DNA from: Neobacillus cucumis
Lineage (GTDB): Bacteria; Bacillota; Bacilli; Bacillales_B; DSM-18226
NCBI RefSeq assembly: GCF_016107705.1
Contig: NZ_JAEHGC010000014.1
Span: 91,657-155,656 of the forward strand
Direction: 5' to 3'
Length of the DNA stretch: 64,000 bases
In this document: positions 7,735-15,881 of the stretch, piece by piece
How the letters are laid out: every line of letters starts with the position of its first letter
How positions within the stretch are numbered: position 1 is the stretch's first letter
Program-made: the position numbers and the translations under genes
The notes under the pieces: generated by a model
The model's database searches: none
What the model saw: the letters and a program-made list of their open reading frames with translations, nothing else
Told to the model about the DNA's origin: nothing

Positions 7735-9117
7735 TTGAATACTATTCTGGTAGTAGTCAATTTAGTTGTTTTATTATTGCTTATTTCAGGTTTGTTCTTG
7801 ATGCAAAAAAAGCATGTTTCTTTTTCCAAACGCGTATTCACTGCATTAGGTTTAGGTCTTATATTTGGTTTAGCTATTCATCAAATCTATGGAAAAACGT
7901 CAGATGTTACGATCAATACCATCGATTGGTTTAGTATTGTTGGAAGTGGATATGTAAAACTTTTACAAATGGTGGTCATGCCACTTGTTTTCATTTCTAT
8001 TGTTGGTGCATTTACGAAACTTAAGATCACCAAAAATATTGGGAAAATTAGTTTCCTGGTTATTGGTTTGCTTCTTGGAACAACTGCTATTGCTGCAGCC
8101 ATAGGAATTGGATCCGCACTGGGGTTTGGGCTTGATGGCATTCATTTGAACCAAGGTGTTGCGGAGGCCGCTCGTAATGCAGAATTAAAGGAAACCGTTG
8201 TTACCGTGAAAGATGCGACAATCCCACAACAGATATTGCAGCTATTTCCGAGCAATCCATTTCAAGATTTAACGGGTGCACGTCCTACATCTACAATAGC
8301 TGTAGTTATTTTTGCAGCCTTTATCGGGATTGCTTATTTAGGAGTAAGAAAGAAGAATGAAGAGCAAGGAGAATTTTTTGCTAAAATCATAGATTCCTTA
8401 TACTTCATCATCATGAGAGTTGTAACACTTATTCTCCGGTTAACACCTTATGGGATTTTGGCGATTATTACCAAAGTATCAGCGACAAGCGATTACGAAG
8501 CCATTGCAAAATTAGGAAAGTTTGTTATTGCTTCTTACGTAGCTCTTATTCTTATGTTCATTGTCCATTTATTATTATTATCACTAGCTAAACTCAGCCC
8601 GGTCCAATATGTTAAAAAAGGCTTACCAACCTTAACGTTTGCCTTTACATCCCGTACTAGCGCAGGAACATTACCTTTAACAACCAAAACACTTACAAAG
8701 GATTTTGGAGTTTCTGAAGGGATTTCGAACTTTGCTGCTTCATTCGGACTTTCTATCGGCCAAAACGGATGCGCAGGTATTTACCCGGCAATGTTGGCTG
8801 TAATGGTGGCCCCATCTGCAGGCATTAATCCTGCAAGTCCATCATTTATTCTAACTCTAATCCTGGTTGTCGCCCTAAGTTCATTTGGTGTTGCTGGTGT
8901 AGGTGGCGGTGCTACTTTCGCAGCGCTGATTGTATTATCAGTATTAAATCTTCCAATTGCGATTGTTGGACTATTAATCTCTGTTGAACCATTAATTGAC
9001 ATGGGGCGTACTGCACTGAATGTCAGCGGGGCAATGACAGCTGGGGTCTTAACAAGTAAGGTCACAGGGGAATTCGAAAAAGAAGTTTACCAAAATTCAA
9101 AAGTAATAGAAGCATAA
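7735..9117 (+). CDS. tcyP: L-cystine:cation symporter TcyP
   Basis: The 460-residue membrane transporter belongs to the dicarboxylate/amino acid:cation symporter family. It closely resembles B. subtilis TcyP in the N-terminus (KHVSFSKRVFTALG), in VKLLQMVVMPLVFIS and in the substrate-binding hairpin region TFAFTSRTSAGTLPL. It imports cystine using a cation gradient. An upstream ATG at 7714 is in frame, but TTG at 7735 is preferred: AAGGGGGAA lies just before it and B. subtilis TcyP begins at the same residue. Monocistronic; probably induced under sulfur or cysteine limitation through CymR. Confidence 0.93.
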   Translation: MNTILVVVNLVVLLLLISGLFLMQKKHVSFSKRVFTALGLGLIFGLAIHQIYGKTSDVTINTIDWFSIVGSGYVKLLQMVVMPLVFISIVGAFTKLKITKNIGKISFLVIGLLLGTTAIAAAIGIGSALGFGLDGIHLNQGVAEAARNAELKETVVTVKDATIPQQILQLFPSNPFQDLTGARPTSTIAVVIFAAFIGIAYLGVRKKNEEQGEFFAKIIDSLYFIIMRVVTLILRLTPYGILAIITKVSATSDYEAIAKLGKFVIASYVALILMFIVHLLLLSLAKLSPVQYVKKGLPTLTFAFTSRTSAGTLPLTTKTLTKDFGVSEGISNFAASFGLSIGQNGCAGIYPAMLAVMVAPSAGINPASPSFILTLILVVALSSFGVAGVGGGATFAALIVLSVLNLPIAIVGLLISVEPLIDMGRTALNVSGAMTAGVLTSKVTGEFEKEVYQNSKVIEA

Positions 9118-9124
9118 CTGACGA

Positions 9125-9206
9125 TGACAGGCACCATGTGAATTTTCACATGGTGCCTGTCACCGTTCGTGGACATTTTTGTGATTTGTCTTTCTGTGGT
9201 GGACAC
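9125..9206. repeat. Dispersed REP-like element, copy 2, with 18-bp perfect stem
   Basis: TGACAGGCACCATGTGAA (9125-9142) is a perfect inverted repeat of TTCACATGGTGCCTGTCA (9145-9162) with a two-base loop. The shared tail follows: CCGTTCGTGGAC, then GTGGTGGAC. It lies directly behind tcyP and probably ends its transcript. The same head and tail recur at 33707 and 43434. Confidence 0.8.
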
Positions 9207-9239
9207 GAGGTGCTTGAGGTGGAAAAATTTAATTTTAAA

Positions 9240-9292
9240 AATTATTCTGAAAAAACATTGACAGGGCTGTCCATAAGTTATATTCTGAAAAC
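9240..9292 (+). promoter_or_regulatory. SigA promoter flanked by two CodY-like boxes
   Basis: TTGACA (9258-9263) and TATTCT (9281-9286) are separated by exactly 17 bases. Two copies of ATTCTGAAAA occur, one just upstream of -35 (9241-9255) and one overlapping -10 (9279-9293). Each matches the CodY consensus AATTTTCWGAAAATT with about four mismatches. The promoter is solid; CodY control is an inference supported by the downstream amino-acid binding protein. Confidence 0.65.
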
Positions 9293-9341
9293 ATTAAAAA
9301 TTACATCAGAGAGATAAAATCAGAAAAGGGAGATTACTAGT

Positions 9342-10526
9342 ATGAAAAAGAAAATGGCAAAACTTTTTATGGCATCGAGCTTAGTGGCTGGAATTCTAGC
9401 TGGATGCTCAGGAGCAAATAGCAGTTCAGGTTCAGGCTCCGACAATAGCAAATCTATTAAAGTTGGGGTAAACTTGGAGCTCTCTGGCGGGGTTGCATCT
9501 TACGGTGAATCGCTGCTTGACGGGATTAATATTGCGGTCGATGAAATCAATAAAAAAGGTGGAGTTGACGGCAAAAAGATTGAGATGGTAAAAGTCGATA
9601 ATAAATCAGATGCAGCCGAAGCAACAAACGGTGCAGTTAAATTATCAAGCCAAGACCATGTAACAGCTATTATTGGAGCAGCAACCAGCGGTGACACCCT
9701 TGCACAGGCGCAAATTGCAAATGATACGAAAACAGTTTTATTGACACCATCTGGGACTGCACCAAACGTAACAGTTGATGACAAAGGAAAGTTGAATGAA
9801 TTTGTTTTCCGTACATCATTTATCGATCCATTCCAAGGAACGGTTGCAGCAAACTTTGCAGCACAAAAATTAAAAGTTAAAAACGCAGCCATTTTTGCAG
9901 ACAGCTCTAGTGATTACGCTAAAGGTCTTTCTGCATCCTTCAAAAAGACTTTTGAAGCTGACGGCGGCAAGGTTATAGCAGAAGATGCTTATGTTGCTAA
10001 AGATACTGATTTCCGCTCTCAATTAACTCGTATTAAGGCGAAAAAGCCTGAATTCATTTTTATTCCTGGATACTATGAAGAAGTAGGTTTAATCATTAAG
10101 CAGGCTCGTGAATTAGGAATCACTGTACCGTTTATGGGTGCAGATGGCTGGGATTCTCCAAAGCTAGTTGAAATCGCAGGAAAAGACGCATTGAATAACA
10201 CGTATATCACAAACCATTATTCATCTGAAGACCCAGATAAAAAGATCCAAGATTTTGTTACACTCTTTAAAGAAAAGAACAAGGGCGAATCACCAAATGC
10301 CTTCAATGCACTTGGCTATGATACCGTTTATATGTTAGCAGATGCAATTAAGCGTGCCGGTGGTACAGATTCAACTAAAATTAAAGATGCTTTAGCACAA
10401 ACGAAAGATCTATCACTTGTAACCGGAATTGTATCCATTGACAAAAATCATAACCCAATTAAATCAGCAACAATCCTAGAATATAAAGATGGTAAACAAG
10501 TCTTCAATACAAAAATTAATCCTTAA
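9342..10526 (+). CDS. ABC transporter substrate-binding lipoprotein, branched-chain amino acid type
   Basis: The 394-residue protein has a lipoprotein signal with lipobox LAGC (Cys22) and a Ser/Gly-rich linker, then a type I periplasmic-binding fold of the LivJ/peripla_BP_6 family (VGVNLELSGGVASYGESLLDG near the start; GADGWDSPKLV and NALGYDTVYMLADAI later). Such proteins bind branched-chain amino acids, amides or urea and deliver them to LivHMGF. No permease or ATPase gene is adjacent, so it must serve a transporter encoded elsewhere. It has its own promoter and terminator. The substrate is not determined by sequence. Confidence 0.88.
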   Translation: MKKKMAKLFMASSLVAGILAGCSGANSSSGSGSDNSKSIKVGVNLELSGGVASYGESLLDGINIAVDEINKKGGVDGKKIEMVKVDNKSDAAEATNGAVKLSSQDHVTAIIGAATSGDTLAQAQIANDTKTVLLTPSGTAPNVTVDDKGKLNEFVFRTSFIDPFQGTVAANFAAQKLKVKNAAIFADSSSDYAKGLSASFKKTFEADGGKVIAEDAYVAKDTDFRSQLTRIKAKKPEFIFIPGYYEEVGLIIKQARELGITVPFMGADGWDSPKLVEIAGKDALNNTYITNHYSSEDPDKKIQDFVTLFKEKNKGESPNAFNALGYDTVYMLADAIKRAGGTDSTKIKDALAQTKDLSLVTGIVSIDKNHNPIKSATILEYKDGKQVFNTKINP

Positions 10527-10538
10527 TAATGAAGAAAG

Positions 10539-10570
10539 AAGTGGATGGGCAGCTGCCTTCCACTTTTTTT
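10539..10570 (+). terminator. Terminator after the binding-protein gene
   Basis: AAGTGGA (10539-10545) pairs with TCCACTT (10559-10565), with GGCAGCTGCC in the loop extending the stem, followed by a run of T. Confidence 0.85.
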
Positions 10571-10737
10571 GTTGGGTAGAACTTTACAAACTATAAAACA
10601 ATTTATGGAAAAGATTTTATGTTTTGTCTAATGACAACGGGCTGGAATAGTATATAATTTTATATACAAGTCTGAATATTTACATACTGGCATAACTATA
10701 ACTGTTTGAAACAAGGATTACTGACACTTTTAAAAAC

Positions 10738-10751
10738 TGTATACGCTTACA
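10738..10751 (-). promoter_or_regulatory. cre-like site upstream of the amidohydrolase
   Basis: TGTATACGCTTACA, read on the minus strand as TGTAAGCGTATACA, fits the CcpA consensus with one mismatch. It lies about 70 bases before the start codon, suggesting carbon catabolite control. The 296-base gap between 10526 and 10823 otherwise holds only the terminator and AT-rich promoter sequence. Confidence 0.4.
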
Positions 10752-10822
10752 TTTGTTTCACGGATGTACCAAGTGTTATGAAAATGGACTGCAAATCTAT
10801 CAGTAAAAAGGAGTGGTTAATC

Positions 10823-12055
10823 ATGCAACGTCAAAAGTTATTGGTTAATGGAGAAAGACTTCACCAGGAGTTAGAACGGTTCGCGGATTTTGGCCGAACA
10901 GAAAACAATGGGGTCACCCGTCTTGCCCTCTCGGAGCAGGACCGTCTAGTAAGAAATTATTTCAAATCCACCTGTGAAGAACTAGGCTTAACAGTAAAGG
11001 TCGATGATATGGGCTGTATGTACGCGACACTTTCTGGAACGGAAGATAAACCTCCAATTGTCATTGGCTCGCATCTGGATACGGTAAAAAAGGGCGGCCG
11101 CTTTGACGGAGTGCTTGGGGTTGTTGCCGGATTAGAAGTGGTCCGAACCCTCGTGGAAAATGGAGTAAAGCCGAAAATTCCGATTACAATTGTAAACTGG
11201 ACTAATGAAGAGGGGGCAAGATTTGAACCTTCGATGATGGCTTCCGGCGTCATTGCCGGCAAATTTGACAAAGTCACCATGTTACAAAAGAAAGACGCAG
11301 ACGGCATTACCTTTGGGGATGCCCTAGAGACAATCGGCTATGTTGGCGAAGAGGCAAACCGCTTGAAAGAAGCAACCGCTCTGTTAGAATTGCATATCGA
11401 ACAGGGGCCAATCCTTGAAAAAGAAGCACTCGCCATTGGCGTTGTCGAATGCGTTGTCGGAATGGCCTGCTTCGAAATTGAAGTAACTGGTGAATCCGAT
11501 CATGCTGGAACCACCCCAATGGATATGAGAAAAGATGCCTTATTTGCTACAAATAATTTAATCAATGAAATCCGCAGCCGCTTGGGTTCACTAGATGAAG
11601 ACTTAGTATTTACAATCGGACGAGTAAATGTTTATCCTAGCATCCATACTGTCATTCCGAATAAAGTTGTTTTTTCATTGGAAGCGCGCCATAAGGATAC
11701 AGAAATTGTCAGTACCTTTAAGGATTTTGTTCAAAGCTTGCCACATCTAGGTTTAGATGAAGGTTGTGAGATTAAAGTTACTAAGCTGTGGGAGCGTGGC
11801 ACGGTCTGGTTTAATGAAGAAGTAGTCAATCACTTGGAGCAATCTGCGCTGTCACTGGGCTATTCCAATAAGCGGATGGTGAGCGGTGCAGGACATGATG
11901 CTCAATTCATTGCAAGCCTAGTTCCAACAGCTATGCTATTCGTTCCAAGCAAAAATGGAAAAAGCCATTGCGAGGAAGAACTGACCACATGGGAAGAATG
12001 CGAAAGAGGTGTAAACGTCCTATTAGATACGACGCTCGCACTAATATCCAAATAA
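10823..12055 (+). CDS. M20-family Zn amidohydrolase (hydantoinase/carbamoylase family)
   Basis: The 410-residue binuclear zinc amidase is of the allantoate amidohydrolase / N-carbamoyl-L-amino acid hydrolase group. Predicted metal ligands are His84 (GSHLDTV), Asp95 (GGRFDGVLG), Glu130 in NEEGARF, His191 in LELHIEQGP, and a C-terminal GAGHDA His. The frame is open back to 10706, but ATG at 10823 has AAAAAGGAG at 10805-10813 and matches the family N-terminus. It hydrolyses carbamoyl or ureido amide bonds, releasing ammonia and CO2. The exact substrate is uncertain because no allantoin or hydantoin genes are nearby. Confidence 0.88.
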   Translation: MQRQKLLVNGERLHQELERFADFGRTENNGVTRLALSEQDRLVRNYFKSTCEELGLTVKVDDMGCMYATLSGTEDKPPIVIGSHLDTVKKGGRFDGVLGVVAGLEVVRTLVENGVKPKIPITIVNWTNEEGARFEPSMMASGVIAGKFDKVTMLQKKDADGITFGDALETIGYVGEEANRLKEATALLELHIEQGPILEKEALAIGVVECVVGMACFEIEVTGESDHAGTTPMDMRKDALFATNNLINEIRSRLGSLDEDLVFTIGRVNVYPSIHTVIPNKVVFSLEARHKDTEIVSTFKDFVQSLPHLGLDEGCEIKVTKLWERGTVWFNEEVVNHLEQSALSLGYSNKRMVSGAGHDAQFIASLVPTAMLFVPSKNGKSHCEEELTTWEECERGVNVLLDTTLALISK

Positions 12056-12066
12056 GAAATAAGGGA

Positions 12067-12097
12067 AATGCAGGCAAACATTATGCCTGCATTTTTT
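12067..12097 (+). terminator. Terminator after the amidohydrolase gene
   Basis: AATGCAGGC (12067-12075) pairs with GCCTGCATT (12085-12093), followed by T residues. Confidence 0.9.
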
Positions 12098-12145
12098 TGT
12101 GCTAGTCTATCTGTGTTAAAAATCAATGGTAATTTTTGAACCAAA

Positions 12146-12265
12146 GTTGATTGGAGTGGAAGGTGCGAAGAGAGTACGGGGCAAGGGAGACCCCGCAGGA
12201 GCGAAGCGACGAGGAGGCTCCCCGGACCGCCCACGGAAAGCGAAGCGCCTGAAGCGGAAATCAAC
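12146..12265. repeat. GC-rich structured interspersed element
   Basis: The element is bounded by GTTGATT and AATCAAC. Its interior is GC-rich with GAGACCCCGCAGGAGCGAAG and GGCTCCCCGGACCGCCC, which can fold into nested stems. From memory, sequences with this GCGAAGCGA...GAGGCTCCCCGGACCGCC signature recur in many Bacillaceae genomes. It occupies most of the 306-base gap between the amidohydrolase and the response regulator. Open frames across it on the minus strand are not credible genes. Confidence 0.6.
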
Positions 12266-12361
12266 GTCCAAATTTAATAGAGACCTGTGCTAAAATGAGG
12301 TAACAGCACTACTCGGAAATCGCAGAATATTTGTAAACCTTTTAAGGAAGGGGGAATTAAT

Positions 12362-13918
12362 ATGACATCTCCAGAACTTTGCAGAACACTTATAGTTGAT
12401 GATGAACTATTGATCAGACAAGGGATAAAACATTATATAGATTGGGAAAAGGAAGGTTTTTTAATTGTTGGCGAAGCCGCCAATGGTCAGGAAGCATTTG
12501 AATTAATTGAGGTAGCGAACCCGCATATTATCATCACGGATATTGTAATGCCGATCATGGACGGGGAAGAATTAACGAGACTGGTAAAGGATAAATACCC
12601 CAATATTGAAATCATTATTCTTAGTAGTTTTGGTGAGTTTGATTATGTAAGGTCTACCTTCCAAAGCGGAGTGGTGGATTATATATTAAAACCGAAACTT
12701 GATGCGAACAGCCTGTTACAGGCATTAAATACGGCCCGGGAAAGAATTCCCTCGCTTCAAGATGTGGGGAATCAGGTAGAAGCCAATCTTTCTATCGGCC
12801 AAATCATACAAAAATTGATTTCAGGATACGAGGCCGATTTTGATTCGGTGACCATCTCCAAAGCTTTTCCATATCGTCACTTCTGTTTATTAGGTGCTGA
12901 CATTAAGAATCATCCATCAAAAGGAAATGCTGAATTCACGGAAAGAATAAAAGAGAATATCGAAAATGCTCTCAAAACAAACTTAAAAGAAGCAGCCTGC
13001 CACTTCTTCCCCTTTGATCAGGCAATCCATGTATTTCTCATTAATTTTAATTCTGAAGGATTGGACAAGGTCATAGAACTGGCTAAACAGCTAGCAAAGT
13101 CCGATTCTAACATTGGTTTCGCCTTAACAGAAGTATTCGACCATTTTTCCCAACTTGGTACAAAATGCAAAGAGGGTCTAATAAAGCTACTTAATTATCG
13201 ATTCTATTTGCCGGATGTTCCACTTTTAATGGAGAAAAGTCTTCCAGAACTTCCTGTTAAAAATGACCATTTTAATCTGGATTGGTTTACAAGCGAGTTT
13301 AAGCGCAGGCAGTTTGATTCAGCATTAAGTTATTTAGCCAATCATGTTCAGACATTATCCGGCTGCTATACGATGGATGTCTTTGAATACAAAGCTTTCT
13401 TTGGAAACATTATTTTTAACATCACTGTCCTGCTTAGCAATATGGAATACGATGTAAAGGAATTAGAGAACGCAAGATATTCCTATTTTCGGGTAATTGA
13501 TGAAGCTCAAACGGCAGGTGAAACCGTTCAGCTGCTGGACCGTTTTATTGAGGAAGTCAAGAAATGTATCCATTCTGCCCAAAATCAGCCTGAAAATCTC
13601 AATATGAAAAAGCTAATGGAATACATGAAAGAGCATTATGCTGAACCGATTACCTTAAAGGAAGTAGCAAAGCATTTTCATTTTAATCCTTCTTATCTTT
13701 CAAGCTATTTTTCAGCACATAATAATGAAGGATTCATTGAATATTTGAATAGAATTCGGATTGAGGAAGCTGCAAAACTGCTGATAAAGGGTGAAGCAAA
13801 CATTTCTGAGATTAGTGCGATGGTTGGCTATTCCGATCATAGTTATTTTTGTAAAGTATTTAAAAAAATAAAGGGATTGTCTCCCAGCCAATTTAAGAGA
13901 AAACAAAACTTCAGATAA
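12362..13918 (+). CDS. Response regulator, REC plus AraC-type DNA-binding domain (YesN-like)
   Basis: The 518-residue protein has a receiver domain at about 8-125, with phospho-acceptor Asp60 in IITDIVMPIMDGEE and the acidic pair in IVDDE. A long middle region follows, and a double helix-turn-helix AraC domain at about 415-515 (FNPSYLSSYFSAHNNEGFIEYLNRIR is the first part). It pairs with the histidine kinase starting three bases after its stop. By analogy with YesMN-type systems next to sugar ABC importers, it probably activates the galactoside operon beginning at 15882 in response to an oligosaccharide. Confidence 0.93.
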   Translation: MTSPELCRTLIVDDELLIRQGIKHYIDWEKEGFLIVGEAANGQEAFELIEVANPHIIITDIVMPIMDGEELTRLVKDKYPNIEIIILSSFGEFDYVRSTFQSGVVDYILKPKLDANSLLQALNTARERIPSLQDVGNQVEANLSIGQIIQKLISGYEADFDSVTISKAFPYRHFCLLGADIKNHPSKGNAEFTERIKENIENALKTNLKEAACHFFPFDQAIHVFLINFNSEGLDKVIELAKQLAKSDSNIGFALTEVFDHFSQLGTKCKEGLIKLLNYRFYLPDVPLLMEKSLPELPVKNDHFNLDWFTSEFKRRQFDSALSYLANHVQTLSGCYTMDVFEYKAFFGNIIFNITVLLSNMEYDVKELENARYSYFRVIDEAQTAGETVQLLDRFIEEVKKCIHSAQNQPENLNMKKLMEYMKEHYAEPITLKEVAKHFHFNPSYLSSYFSAHNNEGFIEYLNRIRIEEAAKLLIKGEANISEISAMVGYSDHSYFCKVFKKIKGLSPSQFKRKQNFR

Positions 13919-13921
13919 GAG

Positions 13922-15703
13922 ATGGTAGCAATGAGACTCGTTCCTGAACGCCTTAAACATAATGGTTTATTTATTAATATGTTCCTGATCACTATGGTGA
14001 TTATCATCATTGTTTCCACCACAATTGCTTGGACAACCATTCGAATGGCAGAGCAATTCTTTTTTCAAAGATTTAGTATTATGAATGCTAAAGTAATGAA
14101 TCAAGTAAAAGATCGCTTTGAAACATTTAATTACTCGATCGTTACATCCGCAAACAATATTCTTGAGAGTGGTACAATCCGCTCCGTACTGACCGAAAAA
14201 CAAACTACAGTACAACAAATGACCTCTTTTTATACGGTGGGGCAGCAGTTAAAACATATCCAATCCAATTTGGACCCATATGAAATAGAAATAATCCTTT
14301 TAGGTAGGAATGGAGTAAGCTTCCGAACAGATCGGAATGTTTGGACGATTTCTGATCAAGAATTGAAAAACAGTACTCTTGTCAGGAATACTCTTGGACA
14401 GCCGAAAAAGCTGATGTACCAATACGATCAGCGGCCCAATGCAGCCTCTGAAACAGGAGATAAGCGGTTTATCGTTGCTTCCAAGGCCTTAATGGATCGG
14501 ATTTCCGGAATCGTCTATGGTTCAATGTATTTTGCCATTCAAGAAAATGAATTCCGTCAATTCTATAGCAACTATACAAGCCAGGGTAATCATGTGTTTC
14601 TAGTGGACAAGTCCGGTGGTATTGTCTCGAGTGATAGAACGAAGCTTATCGGAAAAAAATCAAAAGAGCTTTTAGGCTATGCGGATAAGTTAAAAAACCA
14701 ATCACACCAATATATCGTCGGCAAATTTATGGGGAAGGATCAAATCATTTTAATGGACTATCTCCCCCAATTTGATATGTTTCTGTTTAATATTATCGAC
14801 AAGCAAACTGCCTTCGGCGATTTAATTGACAAAAAGGCAATTGCACTTGTTGCAATGGCGATTGTCTTGCTGGCGCTTATGATTGTTTTCCTTGCCTCAA
14901 GAAGGTTAACGAACTCATTAACAAGCTTGGTCAAGCAAATTGGAAGCGCACCAAAACATGATTTCGATAAGTATGTTTCTGTATCAGGAACGTATGAAAC
15001 AAGGCAAATTGGTAATGCCTTTAATTCTATGCTTGATGAATTGCACGAGTATGTCGAGCAATTGATATTGTCGCAAAAGGAAAAACGAAATGCAGAACTG
15101 GCGGCCCTGCAGCAGCAAATTAACCCTCATTTTTTATACAATACACTGACTTCCATTAAATTCATGGTGAATCAGGGGGAAAAGCAAGAGACAGAAGCGA
15201 CCATTCATGCCTTGATTTCCTTGCTGCAAAATACAATCGGTAATGTGAGTGAAACCATCTCGGTTAAGCAGGAAATCGATAATCTGAAAAACTATGTATT
15301 AATTAACCAAAAACGCTATGGTGACCGGATCAAGGTCAACTATTTCCTAGCGCCGGATTGTATGGACTTTCAAATTCCGAAACTGATTTTACAGCCGTTC
15401 ATGGAAAATTCATTTTTCCATGGGTTTAACCGGAAAGCGGAAGGTTACATTAATGTATTAGTATGGCGAGACAGTGAAAACTTGATTTGTGAAGTGGTTG
15501 ATAATGGGGATGGTATGGAAGTTGGGGTCGATAATACGATTCCGAAAACAAAGCGCAAACAACAGCTTTTCTCTGGAATTGGTGTACGGAATGTCCATGA
15601 TCGGATTCAGCTGATTTATGGGGAGGAATATGGTGTAACGATTTCTAGTGAGATTGGGAACGGGACAAAGGTTAGAATCCTTCTGCCTATTCATTCAATC
15701 TAA
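13922..15703 (+). CDS. Sensor histidine kinase, YesM-like
   Basis: The 593-residue membrane kinase has TM1 at about residues 17-38, a roughly 260-residue extracellular sensor (dCache type), TM2 at about 298-322, HAMP, a His_kinase domain with phospho-acceptor His403 in QQINPHFLYNTLTSIK, and an HATPase with NGDGM. It is cotranscribed with the response regulator gene. The sensor is expected to detect an extracellular sugar, perhaps through the binding protein encoded next. The ATG at 13922 is taken as start; a second ATG at 13931 is possible and neither has a strong ribosome site. Confidence 0.93.
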   Translation: MVAMRLVPERLKHNGLFINMFLITMVIIIIVSTTIAWTTIRMAEQFFFQRFSIMNAKVMNQVKDRFETFNYSIVTSANNILESGTIRSVLTEKQTTVQQMTSFYTVGQQLKHIQSNLDPYEIEIILLGRNGVSFRTDRNVWTISDQELKNSTLVRNTLGQPKKLMYQYDQRPNAASETGDKRFIVASKALMDRISGIVYGSMYFAIQENEFRQFYSNYTSQGNHVFLVDKSGGIVSSDRTKLIGKKSKELLGYADKLKNQSHQYIVGKFMGKDQIILMDYLPQFDMFLFNIIDKQTAFGDLIDKKAIALVAMAIVLLALMIVFLASRRLTNSLTSLVKQIGSAPKHDFDKYVSVSGTYETRQIGNAFNSMLDELHEYVEQLILSQKEKRNAELAALQQQINPHFLYNTLTSIKFMVNQGEKQETEATIHALISLLQNTIGNVSETISVKQEIDNLKNYVLINQKRYGDRIKVNYFLAPDCMDFQIPKLILQPFMENSFFHGFNRKAEGYINVLVWRDSENLICEVVDNGDGMEVGVDNTIPKTKRKQQLFSGIGVRNVHDRIQLIYGEEYGVTISSEIGNGTKVRILLPIHSI

Positions 15704-15827
15704 AAAAAGTCTTACTATCTAAAAAAAGTACAAATTTAGGGAATGTAACCGTATTCATTTTACAAAAATATTACAAGTAAAGAAAAATATCGTCCTAACG
15801 ATTACAGTTGGGCAGATGCTAACATTA

Positions 15828-15856
15828 GGTATGTAAGGAGATAACGCTTACATACC
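15828..15856. promoter_or_regulatory. Inverted repeat with embedded cre site before the galactoside operon
   Basis: GGTATGTAAG (15828-15837) and CTTACATACC (15847-15856) are perfect 10-base arms with a 9-base spacer. AGATAACGCTTACA at 15839-15852 is, on the other strand, TGTAAGCGTTATCT, a full match to the CcpA cre consensus. It lies 26 bases before the binding-protein start, so CcpA could block transcription here. Confidence 0.65.
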
Positions 15857-15881
15857 TTTTTAAAATTGGGGGGAAATATCG

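Noticed and set aside
11902..12264. 120-codon minus-strand frame
   Set aside because: It lies antisense to the amidohydrolase end and runs into the GC-rich repeat element, with no coding signature.
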